This document shows positions 48,001-64,000 of a DNA stretch of 64,000 nucleotides, in pieces (position 1 is the first letter of the stretch; every line of letters starts with the position of its first letter). The notes under the pieces were generated by a model. It saw nothing but the letters and a program-made list of their open reading frames with translations, was not told the DNA's origin and searched no databases. The translations under genes and the position numbers were made by a program. The stretch spans positions 71,526,109 through 71,590,108 of the forward strand of contig CM075853.1 of NCBI GenBank assembly GCA_037975125.1, given 5' to 3'. This DNA is from Latrodectus hesperus (lineage: Eukaryota; Arthropoda; Arachnida; Araneae; Theridiidae).

Positions 48001-49303
48001 ATGATTTGCTCGATTGGAACTCTGAACTCACATCCATGATTAATAAGGATGGTATATTTTTTTACAAATGCTTTATACATTTATGAGAACCGATACCAAA
48101 TAAATGCACTATTCATAGTTCAGCTTTCATTTCACATATATATTGGGGACTACTTTTTTAAATTTCTTCAAAATTCGTTCTAACTAATATAGCATAAGTG
48201 CGCATCAATTCGACATAGAATAATATTTCTCTGCTGGTATATTCCAAGCATTCTAAATCATGTATCTCTCAAGTGTTAATCTTATCAATTGATTATTATT
48301 TTGAATTGAAAGCTAATATTTATTCGTTTATTCAAAAAAAATAAATAAATTGTAAATTTTATTACAGTTATATGAAACTTTTCTACGTATTTTTCTTTGT
48401 AGTTACAGTTTAATCAGGGTATTAGTAGTCAAAATTAAAATTGGGTAATTACTTTAACTGACACATTGAAAGTCAAAATTTAATAACTTAATAAATGAAT
48501 TTATAAAACATAGAAAAAAAATTAAATATGTCATTTTAATATTCTCTTAATCTAGTAACTTACGAAAATGGTTATTTTTAACAAAAAGTTACTATTTTTA
48601 TCATGTTACTTTCAAACTGCTGCATTATAAGTGTTGTCTCAAACACATTTTTATAATCAACACTTTTATGGCAGAAAACACTATAATAAATTCAAAAAAT
48701 ACTTTATGAAACTACTGAATTAGCTAAGAACTATAATTTATATTTTTTGTCCAAAACATTAGTTTGCTTTTATCAAATAGTTTGGAGAAGGGTTTTAGTA
48801 TTATGAATTATTAATGAAAGCTTGAGTAATTAATTTAATGCCAAATTTACTGTAACTAATTAAACTATTTTTTTAATCAGTAAAGACTTTAATAGTCATT
48901 GATCATCCTTAATGGAAGTTTATTTAGTACATTACAATTCCAGGAACTCTTTTAACATGAAATTTATATTCGCATTAAAGTTTCTAAGAAATGTTAGAAG
49001 TTCCATGTCTTGCGATTAATTGAAGCTTCTTTTGAACTTTTCTATTAATGTTAAAATATATTTATTCAAAACATTACTTTCGATTCTTACGCAATTAAAA
49101 AGAATTCAGATAAAATTATTACACTAACTATTCCTTCTAATTAACCATTTTATATGTAGACATGTAATCCTCTCCAAAGGAATTATTTTAAACATAATTT
49201 TTTTGGATGATTGTTATACTGAAACTTAAAAGAGAATGTTTTTCATCCAATAATTTACGTTAATAATTATTGATTAGTTTGAAGAGAAACTTTCTAGGAA
49301 ATG

Positions 49304-49305
<2 letters not shown>
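42081..49305. other. Long A+T-rich non-coding stretch
   Basis: Contains the 20-bp hairpin at 44748-44798 (listed) and a more complex patch at 44640-45660 without recognisable frames. CTATCTTGCTA is duplicated near 44980-45010. A 72-codon frame at 47167-47385 (-) is not recognisable. Confidence 0.45.
44748..44798. repeat. Perfect inverted repeat, 20-bp arms, 11-nt loop
   Basis: Left arm 44748-44767 (ATAGACATACTCTATAAAAA) and its exact complement at 44779-44798, separated by 11 nt. No gene is adjacent. Confidence 0.95.

Positions 49306-49392
<87 letters not shown>
49306..49392. repeat. (TA)n microsatellite
   Basis: 87 bp of uninterrupted TA between ATGCT and TAAATC. Confidence 0.97.
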
Positions 49393-49396
<4 letters not shown>

Positions 49397-52221
49397 TCAA
49401 GCGTTTACTTTAATGAAATCATTTAAAGGAAATATTTATGATGTCTGCTTTCTTCGGAAGAAAGCTTGATTTCTGTAAGTTCCCTATTTTCGGCATTCCT
49501 TAATATTTCTAAGCATAATATATTAAAATAATTACACTACTTCATTAGTTTCCAAATATTCTTATGAAGAGATTGTCAATTATCTACAAAATTATTGTAA
49601 TGCTTTTATTAACACTTCGAAATTCCATTAATCGTCAAACATTTTATTTACAATAATTTTAATTTAGTTATGTTCTTAAACTGTTGAAATGCTATTTTTA
49701 GAATTAAACTAAAATATTTAACTTTTTTTTGTTAATTTTCTCCCCAAAATATTTTTTTCATATTGTTTAAATCAAAAATATTTTTTATCCAAATAATACT
49801 TCCAATTTATTTAATTTTTATTTTTAGAAATAAAATTGCTTATTTAGAAAATGGAATTTTTAACTTTTAATAACAACATGTACATTAACTTTTAATGACA
49901 ACATTAATAGCAACATTTTTAATTTTTAATACAACATTTAATAACAACATGTTTTAATACATACTTAATTTACGATATATGTTTGATTTCAATCCATTTA
50001 AACTTTCAATGTCTGCGTCAATTTATATATAAGCTTATATTTTTGAAAAACATAATTTTAACTTCTTAATATAAAAAATCTAGAGTGAGTTAAATTCTGC
50101 AAAATACCCTTAAACAACGAAACATTAATATTCTTTAATTTAATTTTATGCATGAAAACGTAAAACTTATATGTAACGAATTGTTTTTCCTTCAAAAATG
50201 TAAATCATTTCTTAGAATTAATTGAAGTTTAATGATGATATTTAGCAAGAACCTGGTTTTATTATTCACTAAACATTATAATTTCATATAGTTGTTATAG
50301 AGCGCATATTTAAGAACAAATCTCTTTTTTAAATTTATAAATCTCAATGCATTAAATTCGACTCGTTTTAATATTTTGTGAAAAAATTAAAAAACATAAT
50401 TTACAGTCAATCATTATATTATATTTCTAAAGATTCAATTTATTGTTCTTAAATAAAATAAAACAATCATTCCTTTGAATTCTTCCAAATTATCTCATAA
50501 TTAATTATTATTTTATATTTTTATTGGTTTTTATATTAATTAAAGAAATTCGATGTATGTATATTTTGTTAAGTATTTAGTTGTCAAATGTTTTATTAAT
50601 TATGTATACGATTTTCAATAATTGAATTTTAGTTATATTTACAGTACTAATGAATACTAGAATATAACTAGAAACTTTATGTATATGATGTAAACATTAA
50701 AATAAATAAGTGGTTAAAAATCGAGACTTGAGAAATTAATTAACTATTGGAATTCTCACAATGTTTATGAAAGTTCTTGAGCTTTGTGCTTAAATATACG
50801 TTGCAATGCTAGATGATATTATTGCTTGCAATGCATTTAAAACTCTAAGAGCCCATCTGACCACAAACATGCGAGTGAGTTCTAGATCAGTCAAACATTT
50901 AGTATATAAATTTTAATATCCCACAAATAGTTTTCTAAATTCTATAAATTCTGAAACGTTTCCGATATCCACACGGAATTTCTGCATCCTTTACGAGATC
51001 ATAAAACACTATTATTTTACAAAAATAAGAATGACTTTTGGAACCCATTTCATGATAGTTAGAATATGAATTAAGAATAGTACTACAGAGTATTTTAATA
51101 TGGATCCATAGAGACAAAACACACTTTATTATTGTTATAAATTGTCATTTTTTTAAAAACTACATTCCCTAATGTTTTTTTAAAACTTTCCTCGCCAAAA
51201 ATAACCTGTACATTACATTTTTTACAGCTGATATTCTATATTTTATGTAAATGGTAATTAAAATTTAATTTTGTAAATCTTAAAATTCTTAAATTTAATA
51301 GTATAATATATTTGTAAAATTAAAGTTGGCATATATTGAAGCTCACAAAATTCTCATAGTTTATGAGACGAAATTTTATTGAAATTTATATGTTACATTT
51401 TAAGTATTCGTAAAGGAGCAAATAAAAGGGAAAACTCTGGGAAATCATAAATAGAATACCAAAAATAGCATATGTTTTAATACAATCAAATTTTAATTTT
51501 CAGTAAATGATAGAGATTCTCCAACTTTAAATTAATAAAACATTAGAATTTTGAGATTTTTTTATTTTCATTCAAGCAATGTTCTTGCAACAAAATATTT
51601 ACCATACCAAGAAAACAGTAATTATATTCAAAAATATACCTTTTTTTCGAGACCTTTTTGATACATTTATTGACCAATTTTTTTCTATTCAGAATTGTTT
51701 CAGCATTTTAGCTTCTCTTTGAAAATTCGATGCTTTGCAATTTATTAAGATTATTCAAGTTGTTTAACTATGTTTATGTGTTCGTGGTTCAATATTTGGT
51801 TCAATCGAATACCATTCGCTGAAATAATATCTTCATTCAAATAACTGAGGGAATCTAATCGCTTTCTCATTTTTCTTCCATCTGCTGTCATTGAAGAAGT
51901 ATAAAAGGAAACCACCAGCTCAAGTGTTGACTTTCTTACATAACTTTGGCTTCAAATGACAGTGCGATTGATTCAGTTTAGTGGTTTCAGTTGGCAAAAA
52001 TTTACAGATGGAAACGTAATTTCATAGAACAAATTTTCAATCCCCTATTCAGGGGAAGGACTAAACTTGCCATGTTCATTAACCACTGCTGATTAAACAA
52101 TGAGCAATTTAAAGTAGTATTTCTTTTAGTAAAAGCATCACATTTGTAAACTATACAGTAACAGATTCGATCCTACCCAAAACAAAAGCTTTATAAAAAC
52201 ATGATACATTATCTATAACTG
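49393..52221. other. A+T-rich non-coding DNA, end possibly part of the retroelement downstream
   Basis: Holds a degenerate tandem block at 49861-49955. A 60-codon frame at 50935-51117 (-) is not recognisable. At about 51997-52011 a frame reads KFTDGN, which resembles the first catalytic Asp motif (YTDGS) of an RNase H domain and may belong to the retroelement remnant that follows. Confidence 0.45.
49861..49955. repeat. Degenerate tandem repeat, about 20-bp unit
   Basis: Four or more imperfect copies of TAACTTTTAATAACAACAT-like units. Confidence 0.7.
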
Positions 52222-52644
52222 ATTAAGTGGACTCCCAGACATAGTTGCATTTAGCAGGTTGACTTCCTTGCTGTTAAGGGCATTCAGAAGATTCAGCCAA
52301 ATTGCTCTGGGATCTCCTACCACTTCACGAAACTATACATAAAACAAATAATGAAAATTAATAACTCTTCTTGGCTATCAGAAAGGATAAAAAACAAATA
52401 CTGGAGTGAGGTAGATATGGAAATAATACTAGATAACCCTCGCAGAGATTCTGTGGCCCTCTTTCGTCTCATAAAAGGTCACGACTGCCTGTGCGAACAA
52501 TTATATCATGGCCATCCTGATTGTCGATTATGGGGTTCTAAAGAATCCATGAATTGCAACCATCTCCATTACTGTAGCTTACTCTATGGACTTGACTCAC
52601 TGACTGCTAAGTATTTGCATGCAAGAAAGCTTCTGGGGAAATGA
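52222..52644 (+). pseudogene. Jockey-like non-LTR retrotransposon ORF2, C-terminal end
   Basis: In one frame from 52222: IKWTPRHSCI, a stop, then QVDFLAVKG, matching the last RNase H motif of jockey-type elements (LQW.PSH.GI.GNE.AD.LAK.G), with the His and the Asp kept. The frame then runs open from 52351 to the stop at 52644: SSWLSERIKNKYWSEVD, RRDSVALFRLIKGHDCLCEQL, and MNCNHLHYCSLLYG. These match the C-terminal segment of such elements, R..V...RL.TGHD.L, and a His/Cys cluster usually written CPLC....EM..HL..C, whose first cysteines are partly lost here (DCRLWGSKESM). Insertions of this class are commonly 5'-truncated. The stop in the RNase H motif makes it dead. Confidence 0.75.
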
Positions 52645-55600
52645 CTTCGGTCTTTCTTTTACTTTTTGTGTCTCACTTTGATGTTTATCTTTTATTCTTC
52701 TTGGATGATTTTATTTGCTTTCCCCGCAATTGGAAATTTAAAAAAACTTACATGCGAAGTATAGCTGATTAATTTTACCCAACTTATTACTTTTGATATT
52801 TTTATTTTAATTTAATTTTGAGTGGCATCAGTTATGTTATTATTGTAAAATGAAATGAAGTAACATTTTTGCATCTTACTGGTTTTATTGGTTTGTAACT
52901 TTATAAATTAAGTGAGGTAATATTTGAAGAGTATGAATGGAAAAACGATTTACTGCTGTATCTAACATTACAAGTATAATTAAAATGCATATCAATTCAT
53001 CGGACATTATTCATATTGCAGTATATAATTGAAGTAAATATATGGGAATATTGATACTTTAATTTAATATAACTACTTAACTAGTCCGAGCTACAAATAA
53101 CGTTAATATATTTCATGCTTACCTATTGTGCATTATTATGTATCTATAAGGTTCAATAGTTATAAAAAATATTTTAAATAATGTTTATTTCTATCCCTTA
53201 ATTCACTTAAATGCGAGTATCATAATTAATTATTACAAAATGTGAAATTTACCACAAAACTTTCTATAACACTCTACTTTCCAATGCAAAATAGTATAGA
53301 TAATCTAACAAATTCTCTTCCAATGGGATTTGAACACTTATAATTTTAAAACATAATCTCTATTTGCACAAGCTTGATTTAAAAAAGAAATATTTAAATC
53401 AAATTGCTAAAATAGCATTTTATCTGTTTCCTATTTAAATATTTAATAATCCTATAATGTATTTGCATTTTAAATTTGTAAGAAATTCGATGGGGAATGA
53501 AATGTACTTTATACATCAAATGTCAAGAGAAAAATTATTATATTCTGTAGAATTGTCCGTTTTATAAGCAATTAAATGAAGCATGCAAACCTTTTTCATG
53601 CAAATGAAAGGCTTGTTTTCAAATAAAATATGATGTTATGGAAAGTTAAAACTAAATTTATATTTTTCATCTCTTATCTATGTTTGCCTGCTTTTATTCA
53701 AATTCAGATTTTATGATTTATCCGTTTTCATGTGAAACAAAGAAGTATTTATTTGTTTATTTATTTATTCCTATCAGGTAACTGCAAAAAAATATTATTT
53801 GTAGATAAATAGAAAATTTAGTTCGACATTCATATTGAATAAGAAAACAGGTTAGTATCTTTGTGGATTCAGTGCCTCAAACAATAAATTTATTTAGAAG
53901 ATTTTATAGTTATTAAAATTTATTCTACAATTTAAGCTAACTAAGTTCATCCAAAAAATTTAAAAAAAGATTCCTTTTATTTATAAATAAAACACACAAA
54001 AAATTTTTTATCAATTAAATAAATATTAAATTCAATTCAAGAAACTGAATTTAAAACAGCATTTCTTCAAGAATATAACAAGTTCTGTGTAAAAATGGAA
54101 TTCAGTTTATAATCATAAAAATATATCTTGAATTTAATTTTATGAATTAAGGAAAAGTAATGATAAAAATGAACCTTTCAAGTACGCTTTAACCATTTCT
54201 AAAGAAAAGTTAACGATAGTTCAAAAACTTATTCTCTTCATTAAGAAAAATGGCAACATTTAAATGAAAAACTGCTAATGTGTGCTTAAATGTTAATATG
54301 CGAAATGAAATGCAGTAAACAGATACACAAGAATTTTGCCGAAATGTTTTTAAAAAATGTTGAATACGTTTCATGTAGTTATCGGTGGAATTAATTCTAA
54401 AGATAAAAATTTATTGTACAAACAATTCGTTATTAGAGGCATTAACTTAAACATGAAAAAAATGAAGCCACAAATTTCTATACATTTACAGTCCTTATTT
54501 ACATACATATTTACAACTAAAAAGCTTGCTCTTAAAATAACTAAAATGACTTATTTCGTTTAGGTTCTACTTTAAAGTAAATTTATTAGTATAACCAAAT
54601 ATATTTTACCTTAGTTTACTAAATTGTTCAGAAACATTGAACTCATTAATCAATGGAATTATGAGCATGACTTAATTCTGGAACAATAAGATTCATTTAT
54701 CTCAAAATAAAATATTTGTATTTAATTTAACTGTAACTTTTTCTCTATCTCTCTCTTAACTTCTATGAAAGTGATTTTCAATACAAAATTTTTTATTAAA
54801 ATCGAGTTTAATGCTAGAAGTAAATTTAAGTTAAATTCATAGCACGTGCAATTCTTTCTTATATCTGAATTTAAATAAATAAATGAACATGCTCATTTAA
54901 TAAATTGCCTCACTTTTAATTCCAAAATAATGAATTATCAGACATTTGATGTAAAATATGAACACTATTATTATTACATTTATTTACAGAAAATACATAA
55001 CAGTAAAATTTTGCAAAAAATAATTATTAAAGAAATATTGCCCATAGGACTTTCCTATGTAAATAAAGGACACTCATAAGACATTTATTACAAAGTAATT
55101 GCTGGCTCATAAATGGTATATAAAATTTAGTATTATTTTTTGTAATTTTCAATAGCTTTGTTCATTACAATAAAGAAAAGAGTCATGTGACCTTCAATCA
55201 GGGTAGTGAGCTGGTAGCTGAATATCTTGATACTCGAGTTTTCATTTCTGTAGTTCGTGAGCTCGATTTCCACATCAATATTAGAATCTGTTTTAAAACA
55301 TATAGGCTATTTGCAAAAATAACTCTATCAAAAGTGAAACTCAGATAAAGTGAGAAATAAAACCTTTACCTATTATCTACTGAATGTTATTATTTATCCA
55401 CTGAAAATGAAACATATTAAACAATTTTAATATCAAATATTATTTAACAAAATTGCAGAAATCTTATAGAGTCATTTAAAGAAATATATCATGAAAAAAT
55501 TTATACTTATATTTATTTTTTAATTGTTGATTTTAAATTTACGTCCAAATATTTCATCTTATTTTGCCCTTAAATCTTACACCTCATCCTCAAAATAGGC

Positions 55601-56577
55601 TCAATCTTGAAGAAGCATTTTCTTCAAGAATAAACATATTTACTATACATGTTATTCTAATGTGATGATGAATAAAGTTTTAAAAATGGCTTGAGGAAAT
55701 ACAACATATTTCACTTGAAGACACGTGTCTGCTTCTACCGTGATTTAGATGGAAATATTTATGAATTATATCTGCATAGTATTTGATATTTTAATTGCTT
55801 TACTTGCATTAAAAAAGGAAATTTAAAAGGACCTTATTTTAAATTGTATTCCTTTAATTTTCGTTATTTCTATATGCCCTTAAAATTGCTCTTATCTTAA
55901 AAGTTAATGTCTTCAAACACTAGCTTTATTGCCCTCATACCTAATGTTCATTGGACTGTAAGATTGATCTGGAAAACTAATTTTGTAATCCTTATAGGCT
56001 AGGAAATCTAAAGAGATTATTGACTGCGGTGTTAGCTTAATTTTTAGAGTTCCGATTTTTCATTTTGAACTGAACGGTTGAACAAACCCTCGTCTGCTTA
56101 AAGCATTTGTAGATTGACAAACAAACCAAACCAGGAGATTATTTCTTTTGAGGTATGAACTCTTGAGAAGATTTTTATTGGAAGCTATTTGTTTTTATTT
56201 CAATTTGTCTGACCCCCTGTACTTGCATTAGATTTTCCATAAAAAATTCTTATTCTTCCATTTTATTACAGAACACATTATTCACTTCTTTAAAAATTAT
56301 CTTAAAATACATCCACTCTCTATTAAAATATGCTAAAATTTATTTCTGCAAATTCAAAGCATTATTAATTACGTCTTTATTGGAGTTACACTAAAGATTC
56401 TGAATGCTTTCTATCTGACTTACAAAATATCAACAAAAAGTGTAAGAATATTGGTCATTTACTGTAAATTATATGAATAGTATTCCCTTAAATATTCGGA
56501 AAATTTTTATTTATGCAGCTTCTTAACTTCAAGGAAAAATTTTGAGAATAATTTACAAATTTTTAAATGCATGTAAA

Positions 56578-56580
<3 letters not shown>
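52645..56580. other. A+T-rich non-coding DNA
   Basis: The first part may be the 3' UTR of the retroelement; no clear poly(A) tail or target duplication is seen. A 68-codon frame at 54357-54563 (+) is not recognisable. The SINE relic at 55.2-55.3 kb is listed separately. Confidence 0.5.
55198..55320 (+). mobile_element. tRNA-derived SINE relic (post-B-box motif family)
   Basis: A-box-like GTGAGCTGGTAGCTGAAT (55206 onward), then a B box GAGCTCGATTTCC (about 55259-55271), then TTAGAATCTGTTTTAAAACA. It aligns throughout with the copy at 6.73-6.86 kb. Confidence 0.55.

Positions 56581-56661
<81 letters not shown>
56581..56661. repeat. (AT)n microsatellite
   Basis: 81 bp of uninterrupted AT. Confidence 0.97.
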
Positions 56662-56664
<3 letters not shown>

Positions 56665-59309
56665 CAATTTTCTCACCTTTAAATTTTAAATAATATAATT
56701 TTTTTCAAAAGCATCATTTGAGTTTCATTAACTTTTTAGAATTTTTACACAAATGAATTTGAAATGCCTTTATTTTGCCCCATACATCCCTGATAGGATG
56801 GGGCAAGTTTTATTACTTTCGTTTCGCAATAATTTTGTTTTCCATCTTCATAATTCTCCTAATTTTAACTTCCATTTTTACTTATTTCATTATCCTAATC
56901 ATTTTCCTTTATTTCCTAAATATTTAGCTTGTTAGTATTTTAAGCGTTTCACCGATTTATTAAGAGGATTTTTGTTTTGTGTAATTTAATTTATTTTATT
57001 CTTTACTTAATATCTCTCGCAAAGATTTCTCTAAAATATTTTATTTTTAAAATAATTTAGTTTTAGTTTAATTTTTACTTTAGCGAATATATATATATAG
57101 TTAAACATATAGTTATTAATTGTTTCAGAAATGTATGAACTTTGAATGAAATGTATATTACTGAAAGCGTTAAAACTTGAAAAATTAACAATGAGTTTTA
57201 CTAAGTTTTTAATAATTTGCTGGGGTGAATCTTGAAGAGTTTTTATATGTTTTTTTCATTGTGATAGATGAAAGCAATCCACTGTCTCTTGAAAAAGATG
57301 AAAAGAAATCTGTTATGAAGCATTTTCTTTCAATATGAAAAATTCTGCAGAAGAGAAAAGTCTATTTTATAAAAAATATTTAAATTATTGATTTTAATTG
57401 TTAATCTGTGTCCTCTCAGTTTCAATTGTAAATAATAATTTTTAAACTTTCAATTTGTTTAATTTTCAATGGCGTAATTCTAAATATAAACTTTAATTTT
57501 TATTTAAAATCTTTAATTTAATAGCTTACTAGACAATAAAAGATATCAACATGAGAATACCAGAACGTTTTTCCAGCAAACTAAATTACGCAAATGATTT
57601 CATTGGAGATTAGAACATAAATAAAGACACAAATGAATATTCGGTAATAAGATCTCAATTAATCCTACCACGAGGCAAATCATTTCCAGCAAATTTCTAA
57701 AATTATTTATAGCTATTTGTCTTTCTTTTTTGTTCAAGCTAATGAGTCCTTATTTGTTAGCAACAAATGAATTAATATTTTTATTTATTTCTTATATTAT
57801 TTGAGGTAGCAGTGGTTCATAAGAAAAATACTAAATATAAGCACTGATAAAATATACATGTAATACAGTGATAATTTTAATTTATTAAGAAAAGGTCAAT
57901 AGCTTTTAAGATATAAATGCAGCTTCATTTTATGCAGCTTCCTTTTTTTGGAAATTAATATTTTTATGAATACTCAGAGTAACACAATACTTTAATGCTA
58001 AAATAAGTTAATCTGTAAATAAATATTATCAAAGTTAAATTTTACAATCTATGTGAACTTTAGTCTAAAATTTCTTAGCAAAGAAATAGTAGAAAATATT
58101 TTTTAATTTTTTCCACGTCTTTGCTGAATTTTCAAGTTTTATAAGCAGCAGCTTGCTTTTTATTTTGTTTCATTTTGACTGAAAATAATTTAAATAATGT
58201 TCTTAATTACTATGTAAATAGTTAGGTGATAGTTTGTTCGGTAATTCTGCTTTTAAAATGCTGGAAATAGTAATAATTCTTTTGAAATATTCATTGCAAA
58301 ATTTCAAATTGTTTAAAGTCATTATTTCTTCTTCTTCGCTATTTAATAAAAACTGCACTAACCATCAAAATGTAAGAATTTAATAATAGTGCTTAAATTC
58401 TATGATGAATTACCCTTACTTTTATTTAAAGTACCATAGTATATAGTAAATACTTTTAATTAAAGTAAGACTATGGTGATTTTATTTCGTTAAGTACAAC
58501 ACTATTTTACTGTATGGTAGATACTATGTCTTCGTTTATAAGAATTTCAGCTTGAAAATCTCGAGTTTCATTTGATGAAATGTCTGAATATAAGCATCTA
58601 TCAATAAAATGCCTGCAAACTGTGTGTTAATAATACATGGTATATGTTTTAGCTATTGGACTATTAGCTAGGCATTGCTAGTAAATGTAAAATTGTAATG
58701 ATAGTCTTACCTCGATGAATAGTGTTGATTATTTTGATTCCCTATTTCTCCTTATGCTAATTCAGAATTATTTTCACAGTTAGTTACACAAAAAATTACT
58801 TTTCTGATTAAGAGGAAATGTCAATTGTTAAAAACAGTAACTTAGGCTCTAGTGTTTTTAAGTACTAAATGTTCGACTAATTTTATCATGTGCTACACAT
58901 GAAATACTTTCAGCAATAAGTAATAGTAGAATACATTGGCTATACATAGCTATAAATAGTAGAATACATTTTCAATACTTACAAAAAAGTTTGTTATCTC
59001 TCTAAACTTGCGTTTGATGGTATGGCCTTTTGTTTGAATCTTGAAATTCAGACTAAAGGGGATACCATATCAAAAGCCTAACAATTAGAATTTTAGATAT
59101 GGAAGGTTTTGAGTTAGATTATATGCACTGTAAAGTAAATTCTGATGCAGGTGCACCGAAGTTTTCAGGGTTTACTCGTTATCTTAAAATTTTCCTTCCT
59201 AAAAAATATGGTGTGGTTATGCAAATTTGTATAAAACATTGCATAATGTTTGAATGTAGATAACGCTGTCAACTTTATAAATAATAGTGAAATTTTTTTG
59301 TTAAAAAGA
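56662..59309. other. A+T-rich non-coding DNA
   Basis: A 60-codon frame at 56753-56935 (+) is rich in F/H/P/Y and not recognisable. An imperfect inverted repeat lies at 59013-59074. TAGTAGAATACATT is duplicated near 58925 and 58957. Nothing else is seen. Confidence 0.5.

Positions 59310-64000
<4,691 letters not shown>

Overview
The window reads as non-coding DNA from a eukaryotic nuclear genome, most likely an arthropod and plausibly a spider or other arachnid. It is extremely A+T-rich (about three quarters or more A+T by eye), has very long (AT)n arrays, carries several tRNA-derived SINEs with Pol III A and B boxes, and holds decayed Tc1/mariner transposons and a non-LTR retrotransposon tail. 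The lineage call rests on the overall mix of element types and is an inference. No bacterial-type gene organisation, rRNA, CRISPR array or convincing host exon was found. The stretch is best described as intergenic or deep-intronic DNA.

Layout. 1-12 kb: mostly unique A+T-rich DNA with a tRNA-derived SINE (1.6 kb), a Tc1-like N-terminal fragment (4.5-4.8 kb), a long (TA)n array (5.2 kb), a 223-bp MITE with 28-bp terminal inverted repeats (7.8-8.0 kb), a minus-strand SINE derived from tRNA-Ser(GCT) (8.2-8.4 kb) and a second minus-strand SINE (10.7 kb). 12-21.7 kb: a minus-strand mariner pseudogene (12.2-12.75 kb), a decayed plus-strand Tc1-like transposase (19.25-20.22 kb) and, just after it, an unassigned 1.2-kb element with about 70-bp terminal inverted repeats (20.4-21.64 kb). 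24.0-24.4 kb: a SINE with an (AAC)n tail. 30.64-31.96 kb: the best preserved element, a 1322-bp mariner-superfamily transposon with perfect 33-bp terminal inverted repeats and TA duplications but a frameshifted transposase whose third catalytic Asp is His. 36-37.2 kb: two (AT)n arrays flanking two overlapping perfect hairpins and a G+C-richer island. 39.74-39.98 kb: a second MITE. 52.2-52.6 kb: the 3' end of a jockey-like non-LTR retrotransposon (RNase H end plus C-terminal His/Cys segment). 41.9, 49.3, 56.6 and 59.3-59.5 kb: further (AT)n arrays.

Nothing forms an operon or pathway. The only coding logic is that of transposons, and every transposase or reverse-transcriptase reading frame seen is broken. 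I did not find a convincing new system. The most useful leads are the unassigned long-TIR element, the dead mariner with intact ends, the overlapping hairpins at 36.64-36.71 kb, and a SINE family with five copies sharing a motif downstream of the B box. All identities come from reading the sequence; no similarity search was run.
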